A stretch of DNA of 6,929 bases from assembly GCA_018969805.1 (NCBI GenBank), contig JAGWXQ010000084.1:1-6929 (forward strand), in the 5' to 3' direction. This DNA comes from Paenibacillaceae bacterium. GTDB taxonomy: Bacteria; Bacillota; Bacilli; Paenibacillales; YIM-B00363. Shown here piece by piece: positions 1 through 6,376 of the stretch; positions within the stretch are counted from its first letter, which is position 1, and each line of letters opens with the position of its first letter. The notes beneath the pieces were generated by a model. The model did not search any database and was not told the origin of the DNA. It saw nothing but the letters and a program-made list of their open reading frames with translations. Position numbers and translations under genes: made by a program.

Positions 1-358
1 CCACGGATTTGCGCAGCGCATTCGAATTATTGCGTGCGATGCGCTGGCGTATTTGGATGCGGTTGTCGGCAAGCAGATGTATGACGTCGTGTTCATTGAT
101 GCGGACAAGCGGTCGTACCCACAGTATTTGCACAAAGCGATCGCAGTGACAGTCGATTGTGGATGGATCGTTGCAGACAACGTATATGCAAAAGGGAGGC
201 TGTTTCAATTGGCGTACGATTCGCCGTCGGTGGCGACGTTGCGGACGTTTTCTACACAATTGGCGACACATCCACAGTTGCGCGCGGTCGTATTTGATTG
301 CGACGATGGACTTGCGCTGGCGCAAGTGGTGCGGCACGATCGATCGGACTACCGGTGA
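1..358 (+). CDS. Class I SAM-dependent O-methyltransferase, C-terminal part (5' end outside window)
   Basis: This is the C-terminal 118 codons of a methyltransferase, read in the frame starting at base 2 and ending at TGA 356-358. The start and the glycine-rich SAM-binding motif lie upstream of the window. The visible part has the hallmarks of the COMT/CCoAOMT-like family 3: a 'GD/CDA' acidic segment near bases 35-45, the metal-site motif FIDAD followed by K and Y (bases 92-120), and VADN (about 170-181). In characterised family members the Asp of FIDAD and the Asp-Asn pair bind Mg2+ next to the SAM sulfur. The sequence is reminiscent of Bacillus TrmR (YrrM), which methylates 5-hydroxyuridine in tRNA, but the family also includes small-molecule methyltransferases and the substrate cannot be read from this fragment. 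A strong hairpin terminator about 150 bases downstream suggests it ends its own transcription unit. Confidence 0.85.
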   Translation, partial: HGFAQRIRIIACDALAYLDAVVGKQMYDVVFIDADKRSYPQYLHKAIAVTVDCGWIVADNVYAKGRLFQLAYDSPSVATLRTFSTQLATHPQLRAVVFDCDDGLALAQVVRHDRSDYR

Positions 359-506
359 TGCACCACGTAGGGCAGTGACATACGGCAGCAAAACAACATG
401 GGGAACATTTCCGATTCAGTTCACACAATCGTATTCGATAGACGTGTTTTTGCACGGGACATCTTCTTTGTGGATGAATGATGCGGTGTGCATTTGGTTT
501 GTGGCC

Positions 507-557
507 ACACTTGGGATTGTTTCTGCCTTGTGGCAGAGGACAATCCCAAGTGTTTTT
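507..557 (+). terminator. Long hairpin Rho-independent terminator after the methyltransferase gene
   Basis: The arms ACACTTGGGATTGT (507-520) and ACAATCCCAAGTGT (540-553) are perfect 14-base reverse complements. Inside them TCTGCC (522-527) pairs with GGCAGA (532-537) around a TTGT loop, with a small internal asymmetry (T opposite GG). The stem runs straight into TTTTT (553-557). With about 20 base pairs it is longer than usual for an intrinsic terminator, but the T-run on the + side and the position after the methyltransferase gene fit that role. There is no A-run on the 5' side, so it should act on + strand transcripts only. Confidence 0.8.
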
Positions 558-716
558 GTGTATAGACGGTGGACGATACCCATTGGTAGATCAATACATC
601 GATGCGTTTCACAAAAACGCCGTTTTCTTCCTTGGCGCAGACATCCCTCTGGATCACTATGTTCAATAGGGGTATCTGTTGGAGGGGGCGGGCGTCCACG
701 TGGTCGATCGTTTTGT

Positions 717-745
717 TTGCGTGGATTGGATCGGTGTGGTATTAT
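717..745 (+). promoter_or_regulatory. Sigma-A-type promoter for the def-fmt-rsmB operon
   Basis: The -35 box is TTGCGT (717-722) and the -10 box is TATTAT (740-745), with exactly 17 bases between them. The -10 box matches TATAAT at five of six positions and is preceded by TGG, an extended -10 element that can offset the weak -35. Transcription should start near 751-753, about 50 bases before the def start. No operator or riboswitch is apparent, as expected for housekeeping genes. Confidence 0.65.
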
Positions 746-801
746 TTCATGCATATCGGGATAAACAATGCGATCTTTGTTCATATGGGTGGTGTGCGAC
801 A

Positions 802-1275
802 ATGGGTGTTCGTCCGATCGTGAAAGTACCGCACGATGTGTTGCGCCGGCGTGCGCTTCCCGTACGCCGCATTACTGCATCGCTCGTGGCGTTGATAGGG
901 GATATGGGGGAGACGATGGTCGCTGCGCGGGGCATTGGGCTTGCTGCGCCACAAATCGGAGTCAGTAAGCGCGTCATCGTCGTCGATATCGGGGACGAAC
1001 GCGGCCGCATCGCGCTCGTCAATCCGGTCATCGTGCATCGCAGTGGCAGCGAGCAAGAATGGGAAGGGTGCCTGAGCATACCGGAGCAATACGGTCTTAT
1101 GGATCGAGCGGTAGACGTGCACGTGCGGGGGCTCAATGCACAAGGGCAGGCGATCGATGTGCATGCGTCGGGGTTGCTTGCGCGCGTGCTGCAGCATGAG
1201 ATTGACCATCTCAACGGGGTGTTGTTGTTTGATCATGCGCTGGACTGGGAAGATCAGCGCGACAGTAAGGAGTGA
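802..1275 (+). CDS. def: Peptide deformylase
   Basis: A 157-residue cytoplasmic metallohydrolase that removes the formyl group from the N-terminal methionine of newly made proteins. All three signature motifs are present: GIGLAAPQ (residues 44-51), EGCLS (88-92) and QHEIDHLNG (131-139). The expected metal ligands are Cys90, His132 and His136, with Glu133 as catalytic base and Gln51 in the active site. The length is typical of the short bacterial enzymes. ATG 802 is chosen because it begins the conserved N-terminus (MGVRPIVKVPHDVLRR), lies about 50 bases after the predicted transcription start, and is preceded by GGTGGTG (789-795), a one-mismatch Shine-Dalgarno at suitable spacing. A longer frame opens at TTG 679, but that start would lie upstream of the promoter. 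It is the first gene of an operon with fmt, whose product performs the opposite chemistry. Confidence 0.97.
   Translation: MGVRPIVKVPHDVLRRRALPVRRITASLVALIGDMGETMVAARGIGLAAPQIGVSKRVIVVDIGDERGRIALVNPVIVHRSGSEQEWEGCLSIPEQYGLMDRAVDVHVRGLNAQGQAIDVHASGLLARVLQHEIDHLNGVLLFDHALDWEDQRDSKE
1267..1272 (+). promoter_or_regulatory. Ribosome binding site that fixes the GTG start of fmt
   Basis: AAGGAG sits in the last codons of def, seven bases before GTG 1280. This spacing selects GTG 1280 over the out-of-frame GTG at 1276 and over in-frame upstream triplets inside def. The placement suggests translational coupling of fmt to def. Confidence 0.8.
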
Positions 1276-1279
1276 GTGC

Positions 1280-2236
1280 GTGAATCGCCCGGTGCATGTG
1301 CTGTTTATGGGGACACCGCTATTTGGGAAAATCGTACTTGCGCGTTTACTGCGCACAGAGGGTGTCTGTGTCGTCGGTGTCGTAGCGCAACCGGATGCGC
1401 CACGGGGACGGTCTCGGCAGCTGCAAAGGGAAGCCGTCGCCCAATTGGCGTACGAGGTCGGGTTGCCGTTGTGGCAACCGACATCGCTGCACGAATGGTC
1501 TGACGCGGTCCCCGTTCCGGATGTCATTGTGACGGCGGCATATGGCAAATTGTTGCCCAAATCGGTGCTTTCACTGCCTGTGCTTGGGTGCATCAACGCA
1601 CATGCGTCGTTGTTGCCGGCGTATCGCGGGGCGAGCCCGATCCAGCACGCCCTGTTCGATGGATGCACGCATACGGGTGTGACGATCATGCATATGGCGG
1701 AGCGTATGGATGCGGGGGACATCATTTGTGCGCGCGCGGTCCCGATCGGACCGACGGACGACGTGCATACGCTGACCGTATCTTTGGGGATGCTTGCAGG
1801 CGATCTTGTCGCTGAAGCGGTGGGTGCGTTATTGGATGGGACAGCGTCGCGTACGCCACAAGATGAGGCACACGTTTCGTACGCGCCAAAATTGACGCGT
1901 GTAGATGAGCGCATCCAATTTTCAAGGCACACCGCAATCGTTTTGACAAGACGCTTGCGGGCGTTTTTTCCGTCTCCTGGAATGTATACGACGTGGAAAG
2001 GCAAGACATTGAAAATATATGGTGCGCAGTGTTTGGATGGGACGGTGGATCGTTTGGTCGTTCCGGGGACGGTCGTCGCGATGGGCACAAGCGGCATCGA
2101 CATCGCCACTGCGGATCGGTCGATATGGCGTGCTACGTTGATCCAGCAAGAAGGAAGGCAAAAAATGGATGCCGCACAATTTGTGCGGGGCACATCGATG
2201 CGTGTCGGCGATGTGCTCGGGTGTGGCGATGGGTAG
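1280..2236 (+). CDS. fmt: Methionyl-tRNA formyltransferase
   Basis: A 318-residue enzyme that transfers a formyl group from 10-formyltetrahydrofolate to methionyl-initiator tRNA. The N-terminal half is the formyltransferase Rossmann domain: GTPLFG near residue 11, QPDAPRGR (37-44), AAYGKLLP (86-93), and the catalytic segment with Asn106, His108 and the SLLP-x2-RG motif (110-117). The catalytic Asp144 follows in MDAGDI. The C-terminal part has the usual tRNA-binding domain, including the 'RAFFPSPGMYT' segment where the family reads 'RAFNPWPGAYT'. The start is GTG, fixed by an AAGGAG site seven bases upstream. It begins four bases after the def stop and its end overlaps rsmB by eight bases, so the three genes should be co-transcribed and translationally coupled. 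The residue after GTP differs from the commoner GTPEFA/S, a minor variation. Confidence 0.97.
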   Translation: MNRPVHVLFMGTPLFGKIVLARLLRTEGVCVVGVVAQPDAPRGRSRQLQREAVAQLAYEVGLPLWQPTSLHEWSDAVPVPDVIVTAAYGKLLPKSVLSLPVLGCINAHASLLPAYRGASPIQHALFDGCTHTGVTIMHMAERMDAGDIICARAVPIGPTDDVHTLTVSLGMLAGDLVAEAVGALLDGTASRTPQDEAHVSYAPKLTRVDERIQFSRHTAIVLTRRLRAFFPSPGMYTTWKGKTLKIYGAQCLDGTVDRLVVPGTVVAMGTSGIDIATADRSIWRATLIQQEGRQKMDAAQFVRGTSMRVGDVLGCGDG

Positions 2237-3590
2237 CGGGCGTACGCCATACGCGCTCGTGCGGTATGCGGTAGGGACGGTGCGCGAAGTGGTGTTGGCG
2301 GCGCTTGTGGACATCGAGGAGCGCGGAGCGTATACGGCGATTGCGCGCGACCGTGCGCTTGCGGTGCGTGCGTGGGAGGCGCGCGATCGGGCGTTGATTA
2401 CGGAGCTCGTGTGTGGGACGGTGCATCATCGCAGTGCGTTGGATGCGCGAATATGTGCGCACGTGCATCGTCCGATTGCGCAGTGGGTGCGCACGTTGTT
2501 GCAGTGTGCGGTGTATCAGTTGCTCGTTCTGGAGCGCATTCCTGCGCATGCTGTCGTCCATGAGTCGGTGCACATCGCGCGCAAACACGGGCATGAAGGC
2601 ATTGCGGGGTTGGTCAATGCGGTATTGCGTGCGGTGGCAAAGACACCACGGTTGCGCGATTGTGCACGGCAGTCGGTGTCGTCGATTGACGCACTTGCGC
2701 TTGCGTATGCGCATCCGCAGTGGATCGTAGAGCGGATGGTCGCGGCGTATGGATGGGACATCGCAATATCGTTGCTCGTGCGGTCGCTGCAGCCTCCGCC
2801 GATGACGGTGCGGGTCAATACGCTGCGGTGTACGCGTGGCGATGTGCTGCAGCAGATGGGCAATGTACGGCCGACGGAAGTCAGTCACGAGGGCGTTGTG
2901 ATGCTGGATTGGTCGGGTGACATTTCCAAACACGCGCTGTATACACAAGGAAAGATCACGGTGCAAGATGAAGCGGCGATGCTTGTGACCGATGCACTGG
3001 ATGTGCAACCGGGCATGCGCGTACTGGACGCGTGTGCGGCACCCGGGGGCAAGACGACACACATCGCGGAGCGCATGGGTGATCGCGGGGAAGTCGTCGC
3101 TTTGGACGTGCATGCGCACAAGCTGTTGCGCGTGCAAGAGCATGCGCAGCGGCTCGGATTGTATAGTGTGCGCACGATGGGCATCGATGCTGTGGATGCC
3201 CACGCGTACTTTTCTGAAGGTACATTTGATGCGATCCTGCTCGATGTGCCGTGTTCGGGTCTTGGTGTCCTTCGCCGCAGACCGGACATCAAGTGGCGCC
3301 GCACAGAGGAGCAATGTGCAGCGCTCGTCGATGTGCAGCGCGCGTTGCTCGATGCGGTGCATCCGTTGTTGCGTCCGGGCGGGGTGCTCGTATACAGTAC
3401 GTGTACAGTAGGCAGGCAGGAAAATGATGATCAGATCAGCGCGTTTTTGGAGCGGTGTCCGTCGATGGAAGCCGATGTATTGCCCGCACACATCCCAGGA
3501 CGAAGTCCGTATACGACGACGTTGCTCCCGATGCATGGCCAGATGGACAGCTTTTTTATTGCCCGTATGCGCAAAAAAGGGCGCGCATGA
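2229..3590 (+). CDS. rsmB: 16S rRNA (cytosine-967 C5) methyltransferase RsmB, with NusB-like N-terminus
   Basis: A 453-residue methyltransferase (RsmB/Sun/Fmu family) that methylates C5 of cytosine 967 (E. coli numbering) of 16S rRNA. Residues 1 to about 140 form the helical NusB-like RNA-binding domain. The rest is the class I SAM domain: motif I VLDACAAPGGK (265-275), motif IV DVPCSG with Cys342, and motif VI YSTCT with Cys392. By analogy with E. coli RsmB, Cys392 is the nucleophile that attacks C6 of cytosine and Cys342 helps release the product. Downstream of motif IV, RRPDIKWRR is also a family signature. ATG 2229 is preferred; it overlaps the fmt stop, which explains the lack of a strong Shine-Dalgarno. 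An in-frame ATG at 2211 is a less likely alternative. I see no terminator between this gene and the next promoter, so some read-through is possible. Confidence 0.95.
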   Translation: MGSGRTPYALVRYAVGTVREVVLAALVDIEERGAYTAIARDRALAVRAWEARDRALITELVCGTVHHRSALDARICAHVHRPIAQWVRTLLQCAVYQLLVLERIPAHAVVHESVHIARKHGHEGIAGLVNAVLRAVAKTPRLRDCARQSVSSIDALALAYAHPQWIVERMVAAYGWDIAISLLVRSLQPPPMTVRVNTLRCTRGDVLQQMGNVRPTEVSHEGVVMLDWSGDISKHALYTQGKITVQDEAAMLVTDALDVQPGMRVLDACAAPGGKTTHIAERMGDRGEVVALDVHAHKLLRVQEHAQRLGLYSVRTMGIDAVDAHAYFSEGTFDAILLDVPCSGLGVLRRRPDIKWRRTEEQCAALVDVQRALLDAVHPLLRPGGVLVYSTCTVGRQENDDQISAFLERCPSMEADVLPAHIPGRSPYTTTLLPMHGQMDSFFIARMRKKGRA

Positions 3591-3641
3591 TGGTACAGAC
3601 GGTCGGACCCATCCGAAGCGAGAAAGTATTTCCAGTATATG

Positions 3642-3670
3642 GTGACAATGGGAACTCTTTGGTGTATAAT
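3642..3670 (+). promoter_or_regulatory. Strong sigma-A-type promoter of the SLH protein gene
   Basis: The -35 box is GTGACA (3642-3647), five of six matches to TTGACA, and the -10 box is a perfect TATAAT (3665-3670), separated by 17 bases. Transcription should start near 3676-3678, giving a leader of only about 30 bases that contains the AAAGGAG ribosome binding site (3695-3701), seven bases from ATG 3709. This near-consensus pairing suggests high constitutive expression, which suits a surface protein. Confidence 0.8.
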
Positions 3671-3708
3671 GGGTGTGGATCAAAATTTTTGGGTAAAGGA
3701 GTCGAGTT

Positions 3709-6084
3709 ATGGTGAGAACGAAGTGGCGTGTGATCGGTGTTGTCGGGTGTGCCCTCATCGGCATGACCATGGGAGGGGGAGGGATGGCGTTTGGTGCGCG
3801 CGTGCCTGTGGATGTGCAGGGGCATTGGGCGAGGCAGACGATTACGGATTGGATCGCTTCGGGGCGCATTTCCGGGTATCCGGATGGGACGTTTGCGCCG
3901 GATAAGTCGGTGACCCGGGCGGAGTTTATGACGATCGTCAATAAGGCGTTTGGGTTTGGTACAGAGGCAAACGTACAGTTTCGCGATGTCGGAGATAAAA
4001 ATTGGTACGCTTCGGCAGTGCGTATCGCGGTGCAAGCGGGCTATGTGAAAGGGTATCCAGACGATACGATCCGGGCGATGGATACGATTACGAGGGAAGA
4101 AGCTGCAGTCGTATTTGCCCGACTGAAGAAGCTGGACACAAAAACGGCACCGAAAAAACAGTACACAGATCGCAAAAAAATCGCGGGATGGAGTGCGGGC
4201 GCACTGGACGCAGTCGTACTAGCGGGATACATGGATGGGTATCCTGACGGATCGATACAGCCGGACAAGGAGCTCAATCGTGCCGAAACGGTCGTCGTCC
4301 TTGACCGATTGCTCACAGGAAATCCACCGGACACATACTACAGCGAAGCGGGTACATACGGACCAGAGCAAGGGTTGGTCGTCACCGAACGGCACGTCAT
4401 CGTCCAAGCATCGGGCGTGACGCTGCGCAATATGCACATCAAGGGGGACCTCACGATCGCTCCTGAAGTCGGGACGGGCACAGTCGTCTTGCAAAACTTA
4501 CTGATAGACGATGCGCTGATCGTCACCGGCGGGGGTGCGGACAGCGTGTACATCGAGGGGGGGGCGATTGGCCGCATCGTCGTGCGCAATACGCCGAGCG
4601 GGCGCGTGCGCATCGTGGGGCAAGCGGATGAGCCAGTGCCTGTATCGATCGACACAACGACGGCAAATGAAACGATCATGCTTATCGGAAATTTTTTGGA
4701 TGTCACGGTGCGCGGGCAAAAGAACGTCGTGCAGCTCGTGGGACAAACGACGGTAAACACGCTGCGCATTGGGCTTGATGCGACGGATGCGCAAGTGGCC
4801 ATCGGACAAAACGCAACGGTACAGCGCATCGAGGCATCTGCCACAGCGACAATCACCAATGAAGGGACGGTCGCAACGAACCCGACCGGAGACAAACCGC
4901 TGACGTGGACGGGCAACGCACCACAAGGAACGACACCGCCGGTGCAAACCCCTGCAGCGCCCGCACCTGCAACGCCTGAACAGCGCATCGTCCTGATTAC
5001 TGCCCGCACGATCGGCGATGTGCCCGCTCCAGTGTCGGGAGCACGCCCAAAATTGTCGTTTCAGACCAATGAATACACGGCACAAGTGCAGTGGGTCGAT
5101 GATCGTGGAGTGGCTGTCAATGCATCGTTTGCACCGTATACCGAGTATACGGCATCGATTGCACTGACCCCAAAAAATGGATTTACGCTCGCAGGACTCA
5201 GTCCCGATGCGTTTGGTGTCGCGGGGGCAAAGACGGTGTCGTACGATCCGAGCACCCGTGTCGTGACGGCGGCGTATGCGCGTACGGAAGCGGTCGCTGC
5301 ATCGGTATCGCGGGTACGCACCGTGCCTTTGGGTCTTGGCAATACGATCACATCGGTACAAATCGAGCCGTATGCTGTGGCGCAGACGGAAGTGACGTAC
5401 GAAGAGTGGTACGATACGGTGCAGTGGGCGTTGCAGCGCGGGTATGGCTTTGACAATTTGGGCAGGGAAGGGACGCGCGGAGTGATCGGCGCAGCGCCGA
5501 CCGCGCGGACGTATGAGCCGGTGACGACGATCAGTTGGTATGATGCCATCGTTTGGCTCAATGCGCATTCGGTGCGCGCGGGTCGAACACCGGCATACGT
5601 CAATGATGCATCCGGTGTGCCGTGTACGCAAGCGTCCGCATGTACTGCCGTGCGGACGAATCAAAGCGATGGATACGTACTGCCGACGGTCGTACAATGG
5701 GAAATCGCTGCGCGGTGGATCGGGCAAAATGCCCCTACAGCAGATGCCATCTCCCAGGCGCGCATCCAAACGGACGGACTGTATTGGACACCGGGTCGAT
5801 ACGTAAGCGGGGCACCACATGCACAAGCAGCCGACGCGTATGCATGGTACAGCGGCAATGCACAAGCCGTCCAGCGTGTCGCGACACGACTGCCCAATGC
5901 ACTCGGCTTGTATGATATGAGTGGAAACGTGTGGGAGTGGACGGATACAGGCACACAATCAAACCGTACGATCGCAGGAGGAAGCGTAGAACGCAGTGCG
6001 GAAGACTTGCCGATCGGACTGCGCACGAGCGAAAGTCCGAAGACAGCTTTGCCGACCATTGGATTTCGATACATCACCCGATAA
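3709..6084 (+). CDS. Exported SLH-anchored multidomain protein with C-terminal FGE-sulfatase (SUMF1-like) domain
   Basis: A 791-residue secreted protein. Residues 1-30 are a signal peptide (basic N-terminus, hydrophobic core, likely cleavage near Ala27 or Ala30). Three SLH domains follow (about 34-83, 91-142, 152-203), with the wall-polymer-binding motif as TRAE (69-72), TREE (128-131) and NRAE (190-193), so it should bind pyruvylated secondary cell-wall polysaccharide. Residues 208-390 have repeating short beta-strand patterns like the solenoid regions of other SLH proteins. A Pro/Ala/Thr linker (about 391-424) leads to an Ig-like module (425-526). Residues about 538-791 are an FGE-sulfatase fold: TEVTYEEW (560-567), YVLPTVVQWEIAAR (656-669), GLYDMSGNVWEW (733-744), AGGS (756-759) and terminal GFR (785-787). 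True formylglycine-generating enzymes carry copper-binding cysteines near this end; here GFR is followed by YITR, and the only mature cysteines are 639 and 645. A ligand-binding or structural role is therefore more likely than catalysis (inference). It has its own promoter and terminator. Confidence 0.92.
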   Translation: MVRTKWRVIGVVGCALIGMTMGGGGMAFGARVPVDVQGHWARQTITDWIASGRISGYPDGTFAPDKSVTRAEFMTIVNKAFGFGTEANVQFRDVGDKNWYASAVRIAVQAGYVKGYPDDTIRAMDTITREEAAVVFARLKKLDTKTAPKKQYTDRKKIAGWSAGALDAVVLAGYMDGYPDGSIQPDKELNRAETVVVLDRLLTGNPPDTYYSEAGTYGPEQGLVVTERHVIVQASGVTLRNMHIKGDLTIAPEVGTGTVVLQNLLIDDALIVTGGGADSVYIEGGAIGRIVVRNTPSGRVRIVGQADEPVPVSIDTTTANETIMLIGNFLDVTVRGQKNVVQLVGQTTVNTLRIGLDATDAQVAIGQNATVQRIEASATATITNEGTVATNPTGDKPLTWTGNAPQGTTPPVQTPAAPAPATPEQRIVLITARTIGDVPAPVSGARPKLSFQTNEYTAQVQWVDDRGVAVNASFAPYTEYTASIALTPKNGFTLAGLSPDAFGVAGAKTVSYDPSTRVVTAAYARTEAVAASVSRVRTVPLGLGNTITSVQIEPYAVAQTEVTYEEWYDTVQWALQRGYGFDNLGREGTRGVIGAAPTARTYEPVTTISWYDAIVWLNAHSVRAGRTPAYVNDASGVPCTQASACTAVRTNQSDGYVLPTVVQWEIAARWIGQNAPTADAISQARIQTDGLYWTPGRYVSGAPHAQAADAYAWYSGNAQAVQRVATRLPNALGLYDMSGNVWEWTDTGTQSNRTIAGGSVERSAEDLPIGLRTSESPKTALPTIGFRYITR

Positions 6085-6095
6085 ACACAGGAAAG

Positions 6096-6128
6096 CCCGT
6101 ATGCAGGTCATGCGGGTTTTTTCTTTTT
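6096..6128 (+). terminator. Rho-independent terminator of the SLH protein gene
   Basis: CCCGTATG (6096-6103) pairs with CATGCGGG (6109-6116) around a CAGGT loop, giving eight pairs including one G-T, and AAAG (6092-6095) can extend the stem into the T-run. It is followed by TTTTTT, C, then TTTTT (6117-6128). It lies 11 bases after the TAA stop, so it should end the transcript cleanly and separate it from the pilin promoter. Confidence 0.92.
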
Positions 6129-6135
6129 ATACAAG

Positions 6136-6149
6136 TAAATAAATAAATA
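6136..6149. repeat. Short TAAA tandem repeat upstream of the pilin promoter
   Basis: TAAA is repeated three times and followed by TA, in a locally A/T-only stretch about 20 to 33 bases before the -35 box of the pilin promoter. Such tracts can act as an UP element for the RNA polymerase alpha subunit, and short tandem repeats can also vary in copy number by slippage. Either role is inference. Confidence 0.5.
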
Positions 6150-6168
6150 TAACACGCGTGAATTGCTG

Positions 6169-6197
6169 TTGCGAACCCACATTTTTTGATGTACAAT
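6169..6197 (+). promoter_or_regulatory. Sigma-A-type promoter of the prepilin gene
   Basis: The -35 box is TTGCGA (6169-6174, four of six matches) and the -10 box is TACAAT (6192-6197, five of six), with a 17-base spacer. Transcription should start near 6203-6205, leaving an unusually long leader of about 180 bases before the prepilin ATG. Confidence 0.6.
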
Positions 6198-6206
6198 ACA
6201 GTACAT
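6189..6206. promoter_or_regulatory. Perfect inverted repeat overlapping the pilin -10 box (possible operator)
   Basis: ATGTAC (6189-6194) and GTACAT (6201-6206) are perfect reverse complements separated by AATACA. The 18-base dyad covers the -10 box and the likely transcription start, the usual place for a repressor operator. The inner GTAC is itself palindromic, which raises the chance of coincidence. No regulator gene is present in the window to pair with it. Confidence 0.4.
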
Positions 6207-6209
6207 AGA

Positions 6210-6293
6210 GCGGCGAGAGATGAAGACGTACAGTCCATCTGAGAAGGGAGGGCACACCTCGTCGCAGCGTGGAAAAGTGGGTGGTAGGCACGC
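6210..6293 (+). promoter_or_regulatory. Foldable 5' leader of the prepilin mRNA
   Basis: GCGGCGAG (6210-6217) pairs with CTCGTCGC (6258-6265), eight pairs with one G-T. Enclosed is a hairpin in which AGATG (6218-6222) pairs with CATCT (6236-6240) and GAC (6225-6227) with GTC (6233-6235) around a GTACA loop. Next, GCGTG (6267-6271) pairs with CACGC (6289-6293). This could be a cis-regulatory RNA controlling pilin expression, but I do not recognise it as any known riboswitch class, and no T-run follows that would make it a transcription attenuator. Confidence 0.4.
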
Positions 6294-6370
6294 ATTTGGG
6301 GGAGGTGGTGGGAAAACGAAATGTACAGCACCTGCGCGCATATTTGTACGACAATACACATCATCTTAAG

Positions 6371-6376
6371 AGGAGG
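6371..6376 (+). promoter_or_regulatory. Consensus ribosome binding site of the prepilin gene
   Basis: AGGAGG lies eight bases before ATG 6385. This is a perfect Shine-Dalgarno at good spacing and fixes the start, which matters because the gene runs off the window. Confidence 0.9.

Larger units (their letters stand above)
359..801. other. 443-base region without a supported gene, holding a terminator and the def promoter
   Basis: I find no convincing gene on either strand between the methyltransferase stop and the def start. Open frames here are short, lack a Shine-Dalgarno sequence, or cross the hairpin at 507-553. The region holds a long terminator hairpin (507-557), a weak secondary hairpin with arms GCGTTT/AAACGC (604-609/615-620) followed by a short T-rich run, an 8-base palindrome CCACGTGG (696-703), and the def operon promoter (717-745). 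A stretch at 541-669 reads in one frame as a plausible peptide segment and could be an eroded gene remnant, but this is weak. Confidence 0.6.

Noticed and set aside
604..629. Second terminator-like hairpin GCGTTT/AAACGC followed by CGTTTTCTTC
   Set aside because: Only six pairs, half of them A-T, with an interrupted T-run; too weak to call beside the strong hairpin at 507-553.
478..669. Open frame of 63 codons starting at ATG 478
   Set aside because: It runs through both arms of the hairpin terminator, has no Shine-Dalgarno, and its N-terminal part (rich in Trp, Cys, Phe) looks random.
416..802. 128-codon frame on the minus strand between the methyltransferase gene and def
   Set aside because: No recognisable motif, no ribosome binding site, skewed His/Arg/Pro content typical of antisense readings of this DNA, and it overlaps the def promoter and the terminator.
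781..2250. Long minus-strand frames opposite def, fmt and rsmB (for example 781-2250 and 2133-3941)
   Set aside because: They are antisense to clearly conserved genes. Their length follows from GC-rich codon structure, and their products have no domain-like order.
6230..6295. Motif words CTGAGA (6239-6244) and GGGTGGTA (6279-6286), suggestive of TPP riboswitch or T-box elements
   Set aside because: The remaining invariant parts of either element are missing, spacing is wrong, no terminator/antiterminator pair follows, and the downstream gene is a prepilin.
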